Shown here in pieces: positions 24,024-33,894 of a stretch of DNA of 64,000 bases. Numbering within the stretch: position 1 is the first letter of the stretch; each line of letters starts with the position of its first letter. This stretch comes from Sinonovacula constricta (taxonomy: Eukaryota > Mollusca > Bivalvia > Cardiida > Solecurtidae). Made by a program: the position numbers and the translations under genes. The stretch spans positions 41,617,077-41,681,076 of the forward strand of contig CM017572.1 of NCBI GenBank assembly GCA_007844125.1, read 5' to 3'. The notes beneath the pieces were generated by a model. That model made no database searches. It saw only the letters and a program-made list of their open reading frames with translations, and had not been told where the DNA came from.

Positions 24024-24024
24024 A

Positions 24025-25760
24025 GATGTAATTTTCATTAGCACCGAAAGTGTTAATTATCAAGTTATAATTTTATGTTAGGCAATTGTGCTTCATACCA
24101 CGATGAAACGCATACAACATTCAATCCATATAATTACAACCTTTCCCCTTTATGTTTACTTTGTGGTTCTAAAAAACTTTTAACGGAACTTTAAAGTCTA
24201 CTTAACTACCAATAGGCATCTAAATAACGTTTTTTTTTATTTGTGTTGTCTGGTTTGGTATAAATAAACGTGTCATCAAGGATAAAATATACACTGGCCG
24301 CTGAAAAAGACTAAAACAATCGTATAAAGAAAATGCTTCAAGCCGTTTGTGATAGACGAGCTTAAAAACTTCGTGTCGATGTATTTTGTTGTTATTTGGT
24401 AGTTTTGAGTGGGATTATGTAAATGACCAATAACGCCTGTGACAGTTTCGAATCGATAAACCGCATTCGTTTCTTTTTTAAATCTACGTTGTTAATGTTT
24501 TAGTAGTTTTGAAGTACAAGGAAACATTGTTCACTGTTTGCAGGTATCTTTTCAATAAGTTTTAAGCGACTCGATCGTTATGGTTTTGGGGTGAAATTGT
24601 GGAGCGAACTGCTTGAGCGAGAGGTGGACTGTATTACGTGACAAAAAGTCGCTTCCCAACATGGTAGTTGTGATAAGAACGACTAAATTGTAATGCGAAC
24701 ACTGGATTAGACTTTTGAGTGTATGCAATTTAACTGAATTATTACTAAACCAACTGACATTTAACTTGTAGCGCGTAGACAATAAAGTAATAATGTGGAT
24801 TGTTAGTTTGCAGTTCAAAGTTTCCAAAACAAAATCTCAATATGACAAGTGGTCTGACGTCATGTTTGACATTTTGCAGACGATAGCTTACACAAAAAAA
24901 AAAAAAGAAAAAAAAAGATTTACCACCAATGATGATTGAACTAAGTGTTAATGATGTGTACTTTCGCAGCAGCGTGAAAAAAATGTAGTCCGGTCATGAA
25001 TATTAAAGATAAAGATATCGCTAACTGCGTTTTATTGAGAAATAAAAAGCAGTCACGTGCTGTCTTTGATGAGCCAGTTAGATTAAAAAACACATTGGTT
25101 GTAATTATTCATCTATGAAAACATGTTGTTTATGTCAACACTATGGAATCAAATACTTTTAAACACAGGGAAGAGGGTAGTCGTAAAGAATCTAACTAAC
25201 TTTATAGAATTTGCATTCCAACTGACCTTAAAAATATATGTTTTGACTAGTGTCACAGAGCGTACGTTTTCTACAAACTGCAGAACTCTGTTTTATCGCT
25301 TCCAATGGAGCGATGACAAATAATTTTAAAAAGGGTTACGCAAATGGCACTAATACAGCTTTGTGGTTTACAACGGTTTTTATTAATATGTCAATCAGAG
25401 TAAACGTTGGATCTAGTAATATAAGACAATAAAACATCAATACACAAATACATACATTAAAGTTATAATTACAGAAAATTGAAGTTTAATTAAACTAGCA
25501 CTGTTCGTTTCAATTGTAGTCGAAAAATGTTATAAAATGGCAGTATATTTTATAGTTCAAAGTTCAGTGTTCCAGCATTGGAAATAAAGATATATTTTTA
25601 ACACCCACAAAGAGTTACTTTAAAACATGATGTTCGCATCAATACACATGGCTATTATCATTATCACTAAAAGAAAGGTGACGAATATAATAATTCTTCA
25701 CTATATACGGGTCTTCATTCTTCTTGAATTGATGTCATCTGCTTTCAAGTTGTACTCACT
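24025..25760. other. AT-rich DNA, nothing recognised
   Basis: An A-rich run lies near 24890-24917. Open frames under 92 codons lack motifs. No supported gene. Confidence 0.45.
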
Positions 25761-25940
25761 TTTTTGTAGGTAATTTGGGTAAGGTTGCCTCTATCTTAGA
25801 CTGTCTTCCCAGGATGGGTCTGCTATGGATCGAATAATCCCCTTCTGTCTTCCAAGGATAAATCTATCATGCCATGGGTCTATCTATCCCCTTTCTTATC
25901 CCCAGGTGGATCTATTATGGATCTGCTTTCTAATGCCCAA

Positions 25941-26478
25941 CATTTTTGTCACAATGTGACTCTTTCGTTAAACTATTCGTCCTTTTGTCACGATGGACAC
26001 TTTTCTATCTTTTGACCAGCAATGTGGCCCACAACCAATGGAATCATACACCCGTGTCAACGATGTAACTTCCTTTTGTCACAATGTGACTCTTTCATTC
26101 GTTAAACTTTCGTCCTTTGTCACGATGGACACTTTTCTATCTGTTTACCAGCAATGTAGCCCACAACCAAAGGAATCATACAACCGTGTCAACGAAGTGA
26201 CCTCCTCTCTCTGCTATATGTTGGCTTATTTAGTCCCCATGTGACTATTTCATCAAAACTCTCACAACGATGTAACTTCCTTTTGTCACAATGTGACTCT
26301 TTCATTCGTTAAACTTTCGTCCTTTGTCACGATGGACACTTTTCTATCTGTTTACCAGCAATGTGGCCCACAACCAAAGGAATCATACAACCGTGTCAAC
26401 GAAGTGACCTCCTCTCTCTGCTATATGTTGGCTTATTTAGTCCCGATGTGACTATTTCATCAAAACTCTCACATTTTT
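25941..26478. repeat. 207-bp tandem repeat, two full copies plus a partial one
   Basis: CGATGTAACTTCC starts a unit at 26061 and again at 26268, and the units run to CAAAACTCTCAC. A diverged partial copy of about 120 bp precedes them (25941-26060). On the minus strand this lies downstream of a probable Gypsy LTR start, so it may be a repeat inside that LTR. Confidence 0.85.
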
Positions 26479-26479
26479 G

Positions 26480-26795
26480 ATATTTCCACTTTCCACTAAC
26501 CAGCAATGTGGTCTACCAACAAAACTCTTAACACACTCCCGTCACCGATGTAATTCTCACCAGGAACCGAGCTGAACTGCCTCGCACTTCTCACATGCAC
26601 ATTGACATACTCTGACCCAGACACAAAGCAGACACTCCCATTCCAAGATCGGACCCCACTAATTTGTTTTGATAAACTTTTCATTCTGCCCTCACAGAAA
26701 CAAATCCCTGTCAGACTCACACTACACACACAAATTCACAACCTGACACACTATTAAAAATAAACAAAGCTAACTTCGATTTCAATTTTGCGACA
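26480..26795 (-). repeat. probable Gypsy 3' LTR start with polypurine tract
   Basis: In minus orientation the gag scrap is followed by the purine-rich tract AAGTAAGGGGGTG (26796-26808) and then TGTCGCAAAATTGAAATCG from 26795, a typical polypurine tract / TGT border. No second LTR was found, so the downstream LTR border is unknown and may lie near or below 25.8 kb. Confidence 0.5.
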
Positions 26796-26842
26796 CACCC
26801 CCTTACTTAAGGTGAAAATCTGCCTTTTCATCCTGTATGACA

Positions 26843-27176
26843 CTATTCTTGCCATGTTCTCCTGATTCCATCAATGTCTCTCCGACCATTGACATGTCCC
26901 GTATGGGCCTCGGTGTACTTGTCAGCTAGTTCTACCATTTCTTTAACCAACGATGGGTCTCTCTCCTTAAAGTAGACGGATAAAGGTTTACTTACCTTTT
27001 GGAGCAACTGCTCCCGGATGACAAGATCCTTCAACCCGTCATAGGTCTAGTTAGTCTTCGAAAGTTCTACCCACCTGCATACGAAAGCCCTCCTCTGTCA
27101 TCCGAAACCTTTTGAGTAACGCCTCCTTTACCTTGTCGTAGTTAAGGGCGTCCTCAACTGACATCCTGCTATATAC
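26843..27176 (-). pseudogene. Ty3/Gypsy-type gag remnant with SCAN-like domain
   Basis: Minus-strand reading gives VYSRMSVEDALNYDKVKEAL then LLKRFRMTEEGFRMQVGRTF, a stop, and in a second segment YDGLKDLVIREQLLQKVSKP followed by LALF-like VYFKERDPSLVKEMVELADK. The two parts are the start and end of a SCAN-like Gag domain found in many animal Ty3/Gypsy elements, with roughly 35 residues missing between them. The upstream part is cut off at 27176, where satellite sequence begins, and pol is absent. This is a relic. Confidence 0.7.
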
Positions 27177-30100
27177 AGTCCTAGGGGGAAACGGTTTTCG
27201 TTGCCAGGTTGCTGCACTCCGGCCCAAGGTTCGTGCCAAGTTTTAGGTCACTGGGGGCAAAAAAAAGGGCAAAATGGCGCACATGTAGTCCCCCTATGGT
27301 AGCATTCGTACTAAAAGGGGGGAGGGTCGAGCATTGGAACCGGAAGTCCTAGGGGAAAACGGTTTTCGTTGCCAGGTTGCTGCACTCCGGCCCAAGGTTC
27401 GTGCCAAGTTTCAGGTCGCTGGAGGCAAAAAAGGGGCAAAATGGCGAACATGTAGTCCCCCTATGGTAGCATTCGTACTAAAAGGGGGGGGGGGGAGGTC
27501 GAGCATCTGAACCGGAAGTCCTAGGGGAAAACGGTTTTCGTTGCCAGGTTGCTGCACTCCGGCCCAAGGTTCGTGCCAAGTTTCAGGTCGCTGGGGGCAA
27601 AGAAAGGGCAAAATGTCGCACATGTCGTCCCCCTATGGTAGCATTCGTACTAAAAGGGAGGGAGGGTCGAGCATCGGAACCGGAAGTCCTAGGGGGAAAC
27701 GGTTTTCGTTGCCAGGTTGCTGCACTCTGGCCCAAGGTTCGTGCCAAGTTTCAGGTCGCTGGGGGGCAAAAAAAGGGGCAAAATGGCGCACATGTAGTCC
27801 CGCTATGGTAGCATTCGTACTAAAAGGGAGGGAGGGTCGAGCATCGGAACCGGAAGTCCTAGGGGGAAACGGTTTTCGTTGCCAGGTTGCTGCACTCCGG
27901 CCCCAGGTTCGTGCCAAGTTTCAGGTCGCTGGGGGCAAAAAAAAGGGGCAAAATGGCGCACATGTAATCCCCCTATGGTAGCATTCGTACTTAAAGGGGG
28001 GGGGTCTAGCATCGGAACCGGAAGTCCTAGGGGGAAACGGTTTTCGTTGCCAGGTTGCTGCACTCCGGCCCAAGGTTCGTGCCAAGTTTCAGGCCGCTGG
28101 GGGCAAAAAAAGGGCAAAATGGCGCACATGTAGTCCCCCTATGGTAGCATTCGTACTAAAAGGGGGGGGGGGGGGTCGAGCCTCGGAACCGGAAGTCCTA
28201 GGGGGAAATGGTTTTCGTTGCCAGGTTGCTGCACTCCGGCCCAAGGTTCGTGCCAAGTTTCAGGTCGCTGGGGGCAAAAAAGGGGCAAAATGGCGCACAT
28301 GTAGTCCCCCTATGGTAGCATTCGTACTAAAAGGAGGGGGGGGGGAGGGTCGAGCTTCGGAACCGGAAGTCCTAGGGGGAAACGGTTTTCGTTGCCAGGT
28401 TGCTGCACTCCGGCCCCAGGTTCGTGCCAAGTTTCAGGTCGCTGGGGGCAAAAAAAGGGGCAAAATGGCGCACATGTAGTCCCCCTATGGTAGCATTCGT
28501 ACTAAAAGGGGGGAGGGTCGAGCTTCGGAACCGGAAGTCCTAGGGGGAAACGGTTTTCGTTGCCAGGTTGCTGCACTCCGGCCCAAGGTTCGTGCCAAGT
28601 TTCAGGTCGCTGGAGGCAAAAAAAGGGGCAAAATGGCGCACATGTAATCCCCCTATGGTAGCATTCGTACTAAAAGGGGGGGGGGGGAGGGTCGAGCATC
28701 GGAACCGGAAGTCCTAGGGGAAAACGGTTTTCGTTGCCAGGTTGCTGCCCTCCGGCCCAAGGATCGTGCCAAGTTTCAGGTCGCTGGGGGCAAAAAAGGG
28801 GCAAAATGGCGCACATGTAATCCCCCTATGGTAGCATTCGTACTAAAAGGGGGGGGGGGAGGGTCCAGCATCGGAACCGGAAGTCCTAGGGGGAAACGGT
28901 TTTCGTTGCCAGGTTTCTGCTCTCCGGCCCAAGGTTCGTGCCAAGTTTCAGGTCGCTGGGGGCAAAAAAAGGGGCAAAATGGTGCACATGTAGTCCCCCT
29001 ATGGTAGCATTCGTACAAAAAGGGGGGGGGGAGGGTCGAGCATCGGAACCGGAAGTCCTAGGGGGAAACGGTTTTACGTTGCCAGGTTGCTGCACTCCGG
29101 CCCAAGGTTCGTGCCAAGTTTCAGGTCGCTGGGGGCAATAAAGGGGCAAAATGGCGCACATGTAGTCCCCCTATGGTAGCATTCGTACTAAAAGGAGGGG
29201 GGGAGGGTCGAGCATCGGAACCGGAAGTCCTAGGGGGAAACGGTTTTCGTTGCCAGGTTGCTGCACTCCGGCCCAAGGTTCGTGCCAAGTTTCAGGTCGC
29301 TGGGGGCAAAAGAAGGGGCAAAATGGCGCACATGTATTCCCCCTATGGTAGCATTCGTACTAAAAGAGGGGAGGGTCGAGCATCGGAACCGGAAGTCCTA
29401 GGGGGAAACGGTTTTCGTTGCCAGGCCCAAGGTTCGTGCCAAGTTTCAGGTCGCTGGGGGCAAAAAAGGGGCAAAATGGCGAACATGTAGTCCCCCTATG
29501 GTAGCATTCGTACTAAAAGGGGGAGAGGGTCGAGCATCGGAACCGAAAGTCCTAGGGGGAAACGGTTTTCGTTGTTAGGTTGCTGCATTCCGGCCCAAGG
29601 TTCGTGCCAAGTTTCAGGTCGTTGGAGGCAAAAAAGTGGCAAAATGGCGCACATGTAATCCCCCTATGGTAGCATTCGTACTAAAAGGGGGGGGGGCGAG
29701 GGTCGAGCATCGGAACCGGAAGTCCTAGGGGACAACGGTTTTCGTTGCCAGGTTGCTGCCCTCCGGCCCAAGGTTCGTGCCAAGTTTCAGGTCGCTGGGG
29801 GCAAAAAAGGGACAAAAATGGCGCACATGTAATCCCCCTATGGTAGCATTCGTACTAAAAGGGGGGGGGGGTCCAGCATCGGAACCGGAAGTCCTAGGGG
29901 GAAACGGTTTTCGTTGCCAGGTTGCTGCACTCCGGCCCCAGGTTCGTGCCAAGTTTCAGGTCGCTGGGGGCAAAAAAAGGGGCAAAATGGCGCACATGTA
30001 GTCCCCCTATGGTAGCATTCGTACTAAAAGGGGGGGGGGGAGGGTCGAGCATCGGAACCGGAAGTCCTAGGGGGAAACGGTTTTCGTTGCCAGGTTGCTG

Positions 30101-30646
30101 CACTCCGGCCCAAGGTTCGTGCCAAGTTTCAGGTCGCTGGGGGCAAAACAAGGGGCAAAATGGCGCACATGTAGTCCCCCTATGGTAGCATTCGTACTAA
30201 AAGGAGGGGGGAGGGTTGAGCATCGGAACCGGAAGTCCTAGGGGGAAATGTCTTTCGTTGCCAGGTTCCTGCACTCCGGCCCAAGGTTCGTGCCAAGTTT
30301 CAGGTCGCTGGGGGCAAAAAAGGGGCAAAATGGCGCACATGTAGTCCCCCTATGGTAGCATTCGTACTGAAAGGGGGGGAGGGTCGAGCATCGGAACCGG
30401 AAGTCCTAGGGGGAAACGGTTTTCGTTGCCAGGTTGCTGCACTCCGCCCCAAGGTTCGTGCCAAGTTTCAGGTCGCTGGGGGCAAAAAAAGGGGCAAAAT
30501 GGCGCACATGTAGTCACCCTATGGTAGCATTCGTACTGAAAGGGGGAGGGTCGAGCATCGGAACCGAAAGTCCTAGGGGGAAACGGTTTTCGTTGCCAGG
30601 TTGCTGCACTCCGCCCCAAGGTTCGTGCCAAGTTTCAGGTCGCTGG
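27177..30646. repeat. about 170-bp satellite array, about 20 copies
   Basis: Units read CCTAGGGGGAAACGGTTTTC ... GCCAAGTTTCAGGTCGCTGG ... then CCCCCTATGGTAGCATTCGT and a G-tract of 5 to 13 bases. Unit starts were located at about 27180, 27348, 27520, 27688 and onward to 30570. Period varies between 168 and 175, mostly by G- and A-run length; one unit (29398-29551) lacks the segment TTGCTGCACTCCGG. Copies look very similar, indicating recent amplification. Proline-rich frames on the minus strand (MARTWGRSAATWQRK...) and glycine-rich frames on plus are artefacts. The left edge abuts a gag scrap and the right edge a Penelope-like element. Confidence 0.97.
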
Positions 30647-32710
30647 GAACACGAGAAGGTCAAGGCCAGACATGTAAGTAAGATAAACAAACTCTGTGCA
30701 CGCTTGAAAAAGGATTGTACTTCTGTGGACTTATCGGGTACGTTATTGAAGAAATGGGTGATCAACAAGTCTAACAAGGAATTGACGAATGAGCAGGTGA
30801 GTGTTCTTGCCAAGGGCCTTAACTATGCCGTATCGCCGAACACGTTACTGGTGGAGGAGATCATCGTTGAGACCGAGTTGGTATGTTCCAAAATGGACCC
30901 TAGTGAAGCTGCGGAGCTACGCACTGAGATCGCGGGAGCTGTCAAGTCTTCGTCACCACCGAAATCCAACCTGTCTAAGGGTGAAAGGAAGGCACTACTA
31001 GAACTAAGAAAGGATAATTCTATCATCATTCTGCCAGCTGATAAAGGTAGGGCTACGGTAGTGTTGGACAAGGCAGAGTATGAGACTAAAGCTATAACCA
31101 TGCTCAGTGACGATAACACTTACGTCAAACTCAAAAAGGACCCCACCGACAATTACAAAAGGAAGCTGATAGCTATTCTTTCTAGGTTTAAGAAGGAAGG
31201 GAAGCTGGATGAGGCCACGTACAAGAGACTGTACCCCACTGCTGCCATTATCCCAAAATTATATGCACTACCTAAGATACACAAGCCAGGGACCCCTCTA
31301 CGCTCTATAGTGTCGAGTATTGGTGCTGTGACCTACCGAACTGCCAAGTTCCTGGGGGATATTCTATCTCCCTTAGTAGGTAAAACTAAACACCACATCA
31401 AGAACTCTAAGGACTTTGTAGAGAAGGTATCAGACCTCACTGTAGAAGAGGATGAGTACTTAGTCTCCTATGATGTATCAGCCCTCTTTACGAGTGTCCC
31501 AGTACAGGAGGCGATGGAGATAATTGAACACAGACTGATCGGTGACCCTACGTTAAAGGACAGAACAAGTCTGACTCCTTCGGATATCACGGAACTCTTA
31601 CGGTTTGTGTTAGAAACAACTTATTTCCAGTTTAGAGGCTCCATCTATAGGCAGAAGGAAGGGGCAGCCATGGGTTCCCCTATATCCCCCATTGTCGCGA
31701 ATCTGTTTATGGAAGATTTTGAAGACAAGGCATTGGCTTCTAGCACGCACCTACCCAAGGTTTGGTTCCGATACGTGGATGATACATTTACCATCATGAA
31801 GAAGACTTACGTAGAACTGTTCAGTGACCATCTTAATCAGGTGAACCACAACATCAAGTTTACCAGGGAGGAAGAAGGTCATGGGAAAATTGGGTTCTTG
31901 GACTCGGACATTAAAAGGTGTGATGACGGACATCTGGAGCTGAGCGTGTACAGAAAACCCACCCATACAGACCAGTACCTCAACTTCCATTCGCACCACC
32001 CCCTCAACCAAAAACTGGGTGTGGTCAGGACCTTGTTACATCGATGCAATACGATAGTAAACACGGAGGCAGCGAAGGAAGAAGAGAGAGACCGCGTCAT
32101 ATCAGCTCTTAAGAACTGTGGCTACCCGAGTTGGGCGTTCAACCGTGAACAGCAACGAGAACAACGAGCGACATCTAGGAGTCAAAACACCAAAATGGAC
32201 AGAAAAGGACTTGTTGTAATACCCTATGCACAAGGTGTTAGTGAAAAATTAAGCCGTATTTACAACAAACATGGTATCCAATTGGCCTCAAAACCCGGCT
32301 GCACTCTGAGGAACATTCTAGTGGCACCAAAAGACAAAACACCCAGAGAACTGCAGTGTGGTGTGGTGTATCAGATTGGTTGCCATGATTGTAAAGATAC
32401 TTATATAGGAGAATCTGGTCGACAGCTCAAGATAAGACTTGAAGAACATCGCAAGTCAGTAAAAGAAAAATCTCTGAAGTCAGCTGTGGCAGAACACTCT
32501 ATGAGTAAAGACCATAACGTCAACATAGACGACTATAAGATTATCACAGTTGAAAGCAACGATTGGCGCCGCAAGTGGAGAGAAGCCATCCACATAAGGA
32601 CACACTCACCGGCAATGAACAGGGACGGGGGCCTGCAGCTTTCTCACACCTACGACCGGATCTTGAAATCACGATTCCCGCGTGACCAACCACGTGATGT
32701 CACTCACTGA
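30434..32710 (+). CDS. Penelope-like reverse transcriptase with GIY-YIG endonuclease
   Basis: A 758-codon open frame. The first 72 codons (to about 30646) translate satellite and are not element protein. Element-derived sequence starts near residue 73 (EHEKVKARHV). Numbered on the whole frame: conserved N-terminal block LPADKGRATVV (200-210); KIHKPGTPLRSIVS (281-294); RT motif A DVSALFTSVP (D347); motif B AAMGSPISPIVANLF (411-425); motif C FRYVDD (D449, D450); YRKPTHTDQYLNF (506-518). The C-terminal GIY-YIG endonuclease has GVVY (643-646), a CHDC-type Cys pair (C650, C653), TYIGES (656-661), R668 and E717. Such proteins nick the target and prime reverse transcription on the RNA. All RT and GIY-YIG residues I looked for are present. 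The element start codon is not evident; a lost 5' end is likely. Confidence 0.93.
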   Translation: MLHSAPRFVPSFRSLGAKKGAKWRTCSHPMVAFVLKGGGSSIGTESPRGKRFSLPGCCTPPQGSCQVSGRWEHEKVKARHVSKINKLCARLKKDCTSVDLSGTLLKKWVINKSNKELTNEQVSVLAKGLNYAVSPNTLLVEEIIVETELVCSKMDPSEAAELRTEIAGAVKSSSPPKSNLSKGERKALLELRKDNSIIILPADKGRATVVLDKAEYETKAITMLSDDNTYVKLKKDPTDNYKRKLIAILSRFKKEGKLDEATYKRLYPTAAIIPKLYALPKIHKPGTPLRSIVSSIGAVTYRTAKFLGDILSPLVGKTKHHIKNSKDFVEKVSDLTVEEDEYLVSYDVSALFTSVPVQEAMEIIEHRLIGDPTLKDRTSLTPSDITELLRFVLETTYFQFRGSIYRQKEGAAMGSPISPIVANLFMEDFEDKALASSTHLPKVWFRYVDDTFTIMKKTYVELFSDHLNQVNHNIKFTREEEGHGKIGFLDSDIKRCDDGHLELSVYRKPTHTDQYLNFHSHHPLNQKLGVVRTLLHRCNTIVNTEAAKEEERDRVISALKNCGYPSWAFNREQQREQRATSRSQNTKMDRKGLVVIPYAQGVSEKLSRIYNKHGIQLASKPGCTLRNILVAPKDKTPRELQCGVVYQIGCHDCKDTYIGESGRQLKIRLEEHRKSVKEKSLKSAVAEHSMSKDHNVNIDDYKIITVESNDWRRKWREAIHIRTHSPAMNRDGGLQLSHTYDRILKSRFPRDQPRDVTH

Positions 32711-32780
32711 TGAAGTCTACAGCTGTGCAGACGAAAATTCTGAGGTAGGAATAAGTTTTGTGCTTGTGACAAAATAACTT
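30647..32780 (+). mobile_element. Penelope-like retroelement, 5' joined to satellite
   Basis: The element shows an intact RT plus GIY-YIG frame, then a short 3' region with a stem-loop (AAGTTTTG ... CAAAATAACTT, 32753-32780). Satellite homology ends at GGTCGCTGGG and unique sequence AACACGAGAAGG begins at the same point. Typical Penelope-like elements carry a partly duplicated copy upstream (pLTR); none is seen, so the copy is probably 5' truncated or its upstream part was replaced by the satellite. No target duplication was identified. Confidence 0.85.
32707..32752 (+). ncRNA. hammerhead-ribozyme-like motif (unproven)
   Basis: CTGATGA (32707-32713) is followed by a hairpin with GTCT/AGAC arms (32715-32718 and 32729-32732), then GAAA (32733-32736), then a short hairpin ATTC/GAAT (32737-32740 and 32749-32752). 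These are the two conserved boxes and helix order of a hammerhead core, and hammerheads are known in Penelope-like elements. Two misfits: an extra A sits between CTGATGA and helix II, and no proper NUH cleavage site or helix I partner was found. The motif overlaps the stop codon TGA (32708-32710). It could be a decayed or variant ribozyme, or a structural 3' signal. Confidence 0.4.
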
Positions 32781-32784
32781 ACAT

Positions 32785-33299
32785 AGAACAACACAACTAT
32801 TTCAATAGGTAAAGTGGGGTCATAACTTGGGTATCTTGTCAACATATTTTAATTGATTTTATAATTATGTCACAAAAACATTCAGTATTTTAAGCGTAAT
32901 ATACTACACTGCAATGTCATTTCATACGTTGTTTTGTTTTTTTCCTAACTTGACAGGAATAAGTCAAATACATTAATTTGTCATGCTATCAGAGTGGTCA
33001 GCATTGTATCTGTTGAAAAACAAGGAGTTGAAATGTTACTTTGCTCCAAATGGTCTAAACAATCAGTATGCAAATCATTAACGACTTATGGCCTTGTTTC
33101 GTTTTCATGTTATGATTTTGCTCACTTCACATATCATTAAACGACAAATTTATGGTCAAATTAAATAACTTTTGCTAAAAGGACAACACAATTATATGTC
33201 ACGTCATTCACTACTATAAAATCAATCTAAACAACATTTATCAAGCTTCTTACATCACTATCACACACGAATTTATATAAATTAATTCCACACACTGCT
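32785..33299. other. AT-rich DNA, nothing recognised
   Basis: Non-coding flank after the Penelope-like element. No repeat or coding signal is seen. Confidence 0.45.
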
Positions 33300-33345
33300 G
33301 TTCGCCATATTGAAAACGGTTTGCAGCTACGGATCGTTCAGTATG
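33300..33345 (+). other. possible first exon end of the SRA-domain gene
   Basis: CGTTCAGTATG is followed at once by GTAGGT, a good splice donor. An ATG ending exactly at a donor would join in phase 0 to the next exon (36050), which starts on a codon boundary. This is compatible with a first exon contributing only Met, but there is no independent support. Confidence 0.25.
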
Positions 33346-33894
33346 GTAGGTTGCGATTTACAAACTGCTTGGCTTACAGTTTTTTTATACTGAACGCACG
33401 CCAGATGAGTGCCGTTAAAGCTCGTTAGTGGGCAGTGGACAGCGAATGCAATACACACAGCGGATGTTGTACATGTGTCAGATGGCTTTAGGGGTCTGGC
33501 TAGTAGAAGGGGGTCGAGTGACTTTAATTACTGCTCGGGCCGCTAAGCATATGACAGTCTGAAAGCCTGAAGATACCAGTGATAATCTCTGCACGATCTA
33601 CGAAATATGTGTGATCAGGCTATTGCTCAATAAATGTGATAGAGAAAACATGTATGACCGGGCCGACTGGAGGAGCCATAGCTTGGCAACAAAACCATCA
33701 GGTGTACACTGTATATTTATGTGCACTGTGTACAACTATTGTTTTAATGCTGCTTAAAAAAACTCTTCTGGATAGAACTTTTTAGTGGGCTACAAGTACT
33801 TCCTAGTGACCTTAAGGTTTGCTGGCTGACAAAACCAGAGTGGTTTAAGTTTAAATGAGAGAAAACGTAGCCAGTATCTTTAACTATGGTATCA

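Noticed and set aside
23811..24063. Poly-Ser, poly-Val and poly-Tyr frames.
   Set aside because: Artefacts of the CTA/CTG microsatellite; no flanking coding sequence.
26496..26729. 77-codon minus-strand frame.
   Set aside because: It lies in the probable Gypsy LTR after the polypurine tract and has no protein resemblance.
27411..30631. Many frames of 62-146 codons rich in Pro or Gly on both strands of the satellite.
   Set aside because: All are the same 170-bp unit read in different phases, broken by G-run length changes. No codon-level constraint is visible.
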